This document shows positions 23,126-27,038 of a stretch of DNA of 27,038 nt, one piece after another. The DNA comes from an uncultured Eubacterium sp. GTDB lineage: Bacteria; Bacillota_A; Clostridia; Lachnospirales; Lachnospiraceae. The DNA lies in the NCBI GenBank assembly GCA_910589045.1, contig CAJUSH010000041.1:1-27038 (forward strand), read 5' to 3'. A program made the translations under genes and the position numbers. The notes under the pieces were generated by a model. The model was not told where the DNA came from. It made no database searches and was given only the letters and a program-made list of their open reading frames with translations. Every line of letters starts with the position of its first letter. The stretch's first letter is position 1.

Positions 23126-23626
23126 TCAATCCGACTTCGTCGAAAGCACCGCGCGCCTGCAATTTGCTTCCGCCTCACTATCCCACGGCAGCACGTCCCC
23201 CGGCTCCCGCAAATATTCCAGAAGCTGCCAGATGCCCTCCCCCGTGTAGGAGCTGACCCGGAACACCTTCTCACAGCCCGCCAGATGCAGCCACTCCTCC
23301 GCGCGGTCAGGATTTCCGTCCGGCGCGTCAATCTGCGTCACAATACCGATGGTCGGCCTGCAGTTGATCGCCGCACAGCAGGGCGGATAGAGGGAATACG
23401 GCTCGTTGGAATTGATGAGAAGCGCAGTCACGTCCGCCTCATAGGAATAGAGCGCCAGTGCCCGCCCAAGCGTGCCCGTCTCTGCATACTCCCCCGGGGT
23501 ATCGATAATCACATCATAGTGATTGACGTACTGTGTCTTATGATAGTGCAGGGTTTCCCCTTTTAATGCCTGGCGCAGCGTCGTCTTGCCGCACTCGCTC
23601 CGACCGACTAAAATCATCTTTTTCAT
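23126..23626 (-). CDS. EutP/PduV-family small GTPase
   Basis: The 166-residue protein has a P-loop GRSECGKTTLRQAL (residues about 8-21), a DTPGEYAE switch II, and VTQIDAP in place of the usual NKxD, as in EutP/PduV. This family is found only with BMC loci and PduV is linked to compartment movement or placement. GGAGG lies 6 nt before the ATG. It follows the EutS/PduU-like shell gene by 127 nt, and the two form a satellite BMC cluster apart from the main operon. Confidence 0.95.
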   Translation of the reverse strand: MKKMILVGRSECGKTTLRQALKGETLHYHKTQYVNHYDVIIDTPGEYAETGTLGRALALYSYEADVTALLINSNEPYSLYPPCCAAINCRPTIGIVTQIDAPDGNPDRAEEWLHLAGCEKVFRVSSYTGEGIWQLLEYLREPGDVLPWDSEAEANCRRAVLSTKSD

Positions 23627-23753
23627 GCTCTGCCTCCGACACCAAAGCGGTTACTGTTCACCGGCAAGGTACAGACTGCTGTCCGAATCCTGTTCTCCCG
23701 CAGCAGACGCCAAAGAGCAATCGGATTCAGCTGATCATCCGCGATGCCGTTCA

Positions 23754-24131
23754 CTAGGTTCGCGTCACCGGACAGACCGTAAACCCCAGGCTCTCGATCA
23801 GATAATCGCAGATGCCCTGTATAGCCTCCTCCACCGCCGAAACCGAACCGGTAAAAATCAGCGTGCCGCTGAAGCGGTCGATAAAGCCCAGCTCAATATC
23901 CGCCTTTTTGATCGCCAGATCCCCCGCGATCACGGCGATCTCCGCCGGACTCATGCTCAGTATTCCGATAGCTGTCCGCTGGTAATCGATGGCCGGGTCA
24001 AGCCCCAGCTTTTTATACACGATCGGGTCCGGGCTTGCAATAATGTGTGCCAGCGTCACCTGCTTGCCGGGCACCAGCTCCTGAACGATCCGCATTTTTC
24101 CCTCCTGGGAAGGGGGTAACTGAAATTCCAT
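23754..24131 (-). CDS. EutS/PduU-like circularly permuted BMC-H shell protein
   Basis: From the ATG at 24131 the product has 125 residues. MRIVQELVPGKQVTLAHIIA and IGILSMSPAEIAVIAGDLAI then GFIDRFSGTLIFTGSVSAVEEA match EutS/PduU, whose permuted BMC domain makes a hexamer with a small beta-barrel plug. The frame is open to 24218, but GAGGAG with 9-nt spacing supports MEFQLPPSQEGK; the ATG two codons earlier is too close. A 14-residue leader precedes the usual family start. It is the first gene of the satellite cluster and has its own promoter. Confidence 0.94.
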   Translation of the reverse strand: MEFQLPPSQEGKMRIVQELVPGKQVTLAHIIASPDPIVYKKLGLDPAIDYQRTAIGILSMSPAEIAVIAGDLAIKKADIELGFIDRFSGTLIFTGSVSAVEEAIQGICDYLIESLGFTVCPVTRT

Positions 24132-24195
24132 GGTCATGCACTCCTCGCTGTCCATTTGATTCGGATGAAAAATAAATCTTCTTAGCTCCAGTGTA

Positions 24196-24323
24196 CGACA
24201 AAAAACCACATAAAGCAAGAAAAACTTTCATTTTCTTTAATAAAAAACGTTGTTTTTTGTGGATTTAATTCATTCATCGCTATCTCTACCAATCATTATA
24301 ACAGTATCAGATTTCCGTGTAAA
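24196..24323 (-). promoter_or_regulatory. Promoter and paired operator-like motifs of the BMC satellite cluster
   Basis: TTTACA (24318-24323), a 17-nt spacer and TATAAT (24295-24300) on the minus strand. Downstream of the start site are CCACAAAAAACAACG on the minus strand (24248-24262) and the inverted related copy CGACAAAAAACCACA on the plus strand (from 24196). The first is nearly identical to the motif at 12577-12592 apart from two extra A residues. The long leader (about 157 nt) suits repression by a looping or paired binding protein. Confidence 0.7.
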
Positions 24324-24430
24324 GCTTTCGCAGGCGATTTCCAACAGGCGGGACACCACGAAAAATTGCGTTCCACTCCGCGGCCGCTAACGGACAGTCC
24401 GGACATGAAAATCCGCATTTTGCTCCCTGA

Positions 24431-25111
24431 TCAGCACGTTTCCATCCGCACTACGTCCACCACCGTCAATTGCTCCCCGTCCACAGCAAAATGAATGTCA
24501 AAGCCCGCGAACGCTGCCTTGTAAACGCGCGCCTTCTCCCCGTGCACGCCAGGTCTTGGGTCCTGCCGCAAAAATCCTACCGCCGCAGCACGCTTCTCCA
24601 GGGGCAGACGGCTTAACAGCTCCTCCGGAAACGAGACAGCCAGCGCATGCTCCTTCACCTGCCCGCCGAAGCCGCTGCGCGCCCCGGGGTGCGCATCCGC
24701 ATAGGGAAGGTAGGGCTTCACATCGTAAATCGGTGTCCCGTCCATCAGGTCAGCGCCCGCCACCACCAGCATCGTACCGTAGGCCTCGTCCCATCGCACC
24801 TCCAGAAGGCGTACGCAGGAAAGCCCAATTGGGTTCGGCCGAAAGGGCGCGCGTGTGGCGAAAACTCCCATGCGCGCCTTCCCTCCCAGGCGCGGCGGCT
24901 TTACCGTAGCGCGAAAGCGCCCGCGCTTCGCCTCGGAAAACTCCCACAGAAGCCAGATATGTGAGAACTCCTCCAGTCCGCGGAACGCCTCCGGCTGTCG
25001 GTACGCCGGTTCAAATATGATCAGGCCCTGCAGCTCCTCCACAAGCCCGCTCTGCCGCGGGATGCCGAACTTTGTCGGAAAATCGGTTTTGATATGTGCA
25101 ATAATCTTCAT
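24431..25111 (-). CDS. trmO: tRNA N6-threonylcarbamoyladenosine methyltransferase TrmO
   Basis: The protein (226 residues from the ATG at 25111) has the TrmO/YaeB core: AHIKTDFPTKFGIPRQSGLV at the N-terminus, LEEFSHIWLLWEFSEA, ATRAPFRPNPIGLSCVRLLEV (SAM site) and GADLMDGTPIYDVKPYLPYAD. It methylates t6A37 of some tRNAs. The frame extends to 25228, but the family N-terminus fits 25111; a ribosome site is weak there (GGAGG is 16 nt away). It is divergent from the DeoR gene on its upstream side and unrelated to the BMC function. Confidence 0.92.
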   Translation of the reverse strand: MKIIAHIKTDFPTKFGIPRQSGLVEELQGLIIFEPAYRQPEAFRGLEEFSHIWLLWEFSEAKRGRFRATVKPPRLGGKARMGVFATRAPFRPNPIGLSCVRLLEVRWDEAYGTMLVVAGADLMDGTPIYDVKPYLPYADAHPGARSGFGGQVKEHALAVSFPEELLSRLPLEKRAAAVGFLRQDPRPGVHGEKARVYKAAFAGFDIHFAVDGEQLTVVDVVRMETC

Positions 25112-25194
25112 CCTGTCAAAAATAACGCCTCCGCCGCGTAAAATGCCAAAAAATAATGTCAAATGCAACCCCTCTGTTACAGTATACACTTTTT

Positions 25195-25243
25195 GAAAAC
25201 AAAACACAAACTTCTTGTAAGCTTCCATTTTTTTCTATATAAT
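25195..25243 (+). promoter_or_regulatory. Promoter of the second DeoR-family gene
   Basis: TTGTAA (25215-25220), 17-nt spacer and TATAAT (25238-25243). An A-rich GAAAACAAAACACAAAC (25195-25211) lies just before the -35 box and resembles the operator-like motifs of the BMC promoters, which would fit autoregulation. The upstream ATG at 25246 lies in the promoter and cannot be the start. Confidence 0.65.
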
Positions 25244-25311
25244 ATATGAGAAAAAGCGCTTTCCAGCCGTTATCCGGCCACAGCAGCGCATACTACCCGG
25301 GAGGAAAAACC

Positions 25312-26082
25312 ATGCTTGCCGTTACAAGAAAAGCACAGATAAAGGATCTGATTCTGGAGAAAAAAAGCGTCACGGTCGTCGAGCTTTCAAAAAAATTTTC
25401 AGTCACCGAGGAAACGATCCGCAAGGATTTGCAGCAGCTCGAAAACGAGGGCTTCCTGACCCGCACCTACGGCGGCGCGTTCATACAGGACGGCGTGCTC
25501 AACGATATCGACCTGACGCTGCGCGAGACGGCCTATGTGGAGAGCAAGGATGCGATCGCGGATGCCTGCGCCGGGCTCATCCGCCACGGGGATTCCATAT
25601 TCCTTGATGCCTCCACGACCGCCACCTTTCTGGCCAAGCGGATAAAAAATATGCGTCTGACGGTTGTCACCAACTCCCTGATGGTAATTGACCAGCTCAA
25701 GGACAGCGAAACCATTCATCTGGTCGGTATCGGGGGAATCTATTCCGCAAAAACAAAGGCATTCAACGGCCGGACCGCCTCGGAGGGGCTGAAAAAATAT
25801 TTTCTGGACAAATCCTTCATTTCCTGCCGTTCCCTCTCCATGACTCACGGCATCACGGACTCCAATGAGGAAATTGCCCTCATCCGCCAGACGGTACTCA
25901 AAAACAGCAATTCGGTTTATTTGATCGCAGACAAATCCAAGTTTGACAAAACCTCCTTTTTGCATATCTGCGACTACGACAGCATCCACGGCATCATTTC
26001 CGACTACGCCTTCACCCGTGAATGGCGGGATTTTCTTGAGCAAAAGCAGGTGCAGATCTACGAATGCGGGCAGCACGTGTAA
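25312..26082 (+). CDS. DeoR-family transcriptional regulator (second copy)
   Basis: From the ATG at 25312 the protein has 256 residues, close to the paralogue at 2660-3433. It has the winged helix-turn-helix (SVTVVELSKKFSVTEETIRK, then RTYGGAFIQDG) and the DeoRC sensor with FLDASTTATFLAKRIKN, VVTNSLMV and GITDSNEEIALIRQ. GGGAGG lies about 6-7 nt before this ATG and MLAVTRKAQIK mirrors MLAAERRNEIL of the paralogue, so the earlier in-frame ATG is rejected. Target genes may include its own promoter and the BMC satellite cluster (inference). Confidence 0.93.
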   Translation: MLAVTRKAQIKDLILEKKSVTVVELSKKFSVTEETIRKDLQQLENEGFLTRTYGGAFIQDGVLNDIDLTLRETAYVESKDAIADACAGLIRHGDSIFLDASTTATFLAKRIKNMRLTVVTNSLMVIDQLKDSETIHLVGIGGIYSAKTKAFNGRTASEGLKKYFLDKSFISCRSLSMTHGITDSNEEIALIRQTVLKNSNSVYLIADKSKFDKTSFLHICDYDSIHGIISDYAFTREWRDFLEQKQVQIYECGQHV

Positions 26083-26298
26083 CGGACGCATCCCCGGAGC
26101 TTCCCCTGCTAAGATCTTTTCCGCGAAAGCCAAAAACCGTTTCCCCAGACGAAGCAGGCTGTATATCCGGCCGGGTGAAACGGTCTTGCGCTGTCAGACA
26201 GATAACAGCCCGAACGTTCGCAGGAAGGATCAAACCGCCAGCAGCTTCCCGTCTGGCAATGCGGCGAATGCGGCGGAAGCAAAATGCCCGGCCCTTCC

Positions 26299-27038
26299 TT
26301 ACAGTTTTTTCACAAACAGACAGCGGATCGCATTCAGCACCGCAAGAATCATGACTCCTACATCTGCAAAAATCGCCAGGTACATATTCGCAATGCCCAC
26401 AGCCCCTAATGCAAGGCAGGCAAATTTCACTACAAGCGCCATCGAAATATTCTGGTAAACAATCCGCAGACATTTCCTTGAAATCTTGATTGCTTTTGCA
26501 ATCTTAATCGGATCGTCATCCATCAGAACAATGTCAGCCGCTTCGATTGCCGCATCGGAACCCATTGCTCCCATAGCGATACCAATATCCGCTCTGGAAA
26601 GCACAGGGGCATCATTGATACCGTCACCAACAAATGCCAGCTTTGCTTTGCCCAGCTTTACCCGCAGTAGTTCTTCTACCTTTTCTACCTTGTCAGCCGG
26701 AAGAAGCTCACTGTAAACCTCATCAATTCCAAGTGAGGCAGCAACCTGATTTGCCACTTTCTTTGCATCCCCGGTCAGCATGACGGTCTTATCTACCCCT
26801 GCTTTCTTTAATTCCGCAATTGCCGCCTTAGAATGAGGTTTTATAATATCGGAGATTACGATATGTCCCGCATATTTCCCACCCACTGCCATGTGGATAA
26901 TCGTACCTGTCTGATGACAATCCTGATAAGGAATGTTCAAGTGTTTCATAAATTTGTCATTACCGGCAGCAACCTCCATACCGTCTACTTTTGCAGTCAC
27001 GCCATTTCCGCTGATTTCCTGTATATCCGCCACACGGG
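26299..27038 (-). CDS. Heavy-metal P-type ATPase (Zn/Cd/Co type), C-terminal part
   Basis: The frame runs off the right edge, so only about the last 246 residues are seen, and the apparent GTG start at 27033 is internal (RVADIQEISGNGV). MLTGDAKKVANQVA and FVGDGINDAPVLSRADIGIAMG are the P-domain hinge motifs; a DPIKIAKAIKISRK segment leads into the last two membrane helices with IFADVGVMILAVLNAIRCL, where the aspartate fits P1B-2 (ZntA/CadA) pumps. It probably exports Zn or Cd. No link to the BMC genes is evident. Confidence 0.92.
   Translation of the reverse strand, partial: RVADIQEISGNGVTAKVDGMEVAAGNDKFMKHLNIPYQDCHQTGTIIHMAVGGKYAGHIVISDIIKPHSKAAIAELKKAGVDKTVMLTGDAKKVANQVAASLGIDEVYSELLPADKVEKVEELLRVKLGKAKLAFVGDGINDAPVLSRADIGIAMGAMGSDAAIEAADIVLMDDDPIKIAKAIKISRKCLRIVYQNISMALVVKFACLALGAVGIANMYLAIFADVGVMILAVLNAIRCLFVKKL

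Noticed and set aside
25399..26133. 244-codon open frame antisense to the second DeoR gene
   Set aside because: Shadow of a clearly identified gene; composition and lack of motifs argue against coding.
26140..26195. Inverted repeat ACCGTTTC / GAAACGGT between the second DeoR gene and the P-type ATPase
   Set aside because: Only 8 bp with a long loop and no T-run; too weak to call a terminator.
26012..26473. 153-codon minus-strand frame overlapping the DeoR 3' end and the ATPase 3' end
   Set aside because: It overlaps two well-supported genes and has no recognisable features.

Overview
The window looks like chromosome of an anaerobic, spore-forming Clostridia bacterium, most likely a Lachnospiraceae gut commensal. 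The support is a complete SpoIVA coat ATPase, Firmicute-type Shine-Dalgarno sites and sigma-A promoters, and a bacterial microcompartment (BMC) locus of the fucose/rhamnose type. No tRNA, rRNA, CRISPR array or intact insertion sequence was seen.

Layout. 109-3433 (minus strand): spoIVA with a sigma-E-like promoter, a diacylglycerol-kinase-family lipid kinase, and a DeoR-family regulator. 3660-13401 (minus): the main BMC locus. In transcription order it holds a glycyl-radical-enzyme (GRE) activase, a class II sugar-phosphate aldolase, a GlcG/PduO-C-like protein, a CoA-acylating aldehyde dehydrogenase, a Zn-type alcohol dehydrogenase, four BMC-H shell genes, pduL, a BMC-P (EutN/CcmL) vertex protein, a PduS-like flavin/Fe-S protein and a PduT-like shell protein. 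13543-14433: a decayed nuclease-like gene and a toxin-antitoxin pair. 14823-17340: a rubredoxin/glutamate-synthase-like protein (plus), a GrpB-family protein and a truncated aminotransferase. 17592-24131 (minus): rhaA, rhaB, an AraC-type regulator, an AI-2E-family membrane protein, an EutP/PduV-like GTPase and an EutS/PduU-like shell protein. 24431-27038: trmO, a second DeoR-family regulator (plus), and the C-terminal part of a Zn/Cd-type P-type ATPase cut by the window edge.

How the genes fit together (inference from families). RhaA and RhaB would turn L-rhamnose into L-rhamnulose-1-phosphate. The aldolase, which carries a C-terminal encapsulation helix, would split it (or fuculose-1-phosphate) into DHAP and lactaldehyde. 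The alcohol dehydrogenase, aldehyde dehydrogenase and PduL, all with N-terminal encapsulation helices, would handle aldehyde, acyl-CoA and acyl-phosphate steps inside the shell. PduS and PduT could move electrons across the shell. The activase implies a B12-independent propanediol dehydratase, but no GRE gene is in the window; the place just upstream of the activase holds a strong promoter, a pseudogene and a toxin-antitoxin module.

The points most worth a second look are the missing GRE; a shell gene with two well-formed translation starts; a hairpin-rich gap between two shell genes; a pair of related mini-ORFs/hairpins in two operon gaps, one overlapping the eutN-like start; CACA-A(n)-CAAC motifs shared by several promoters; and a 3'-end relic of a second alcohol dehydrogenase just after rhaA.
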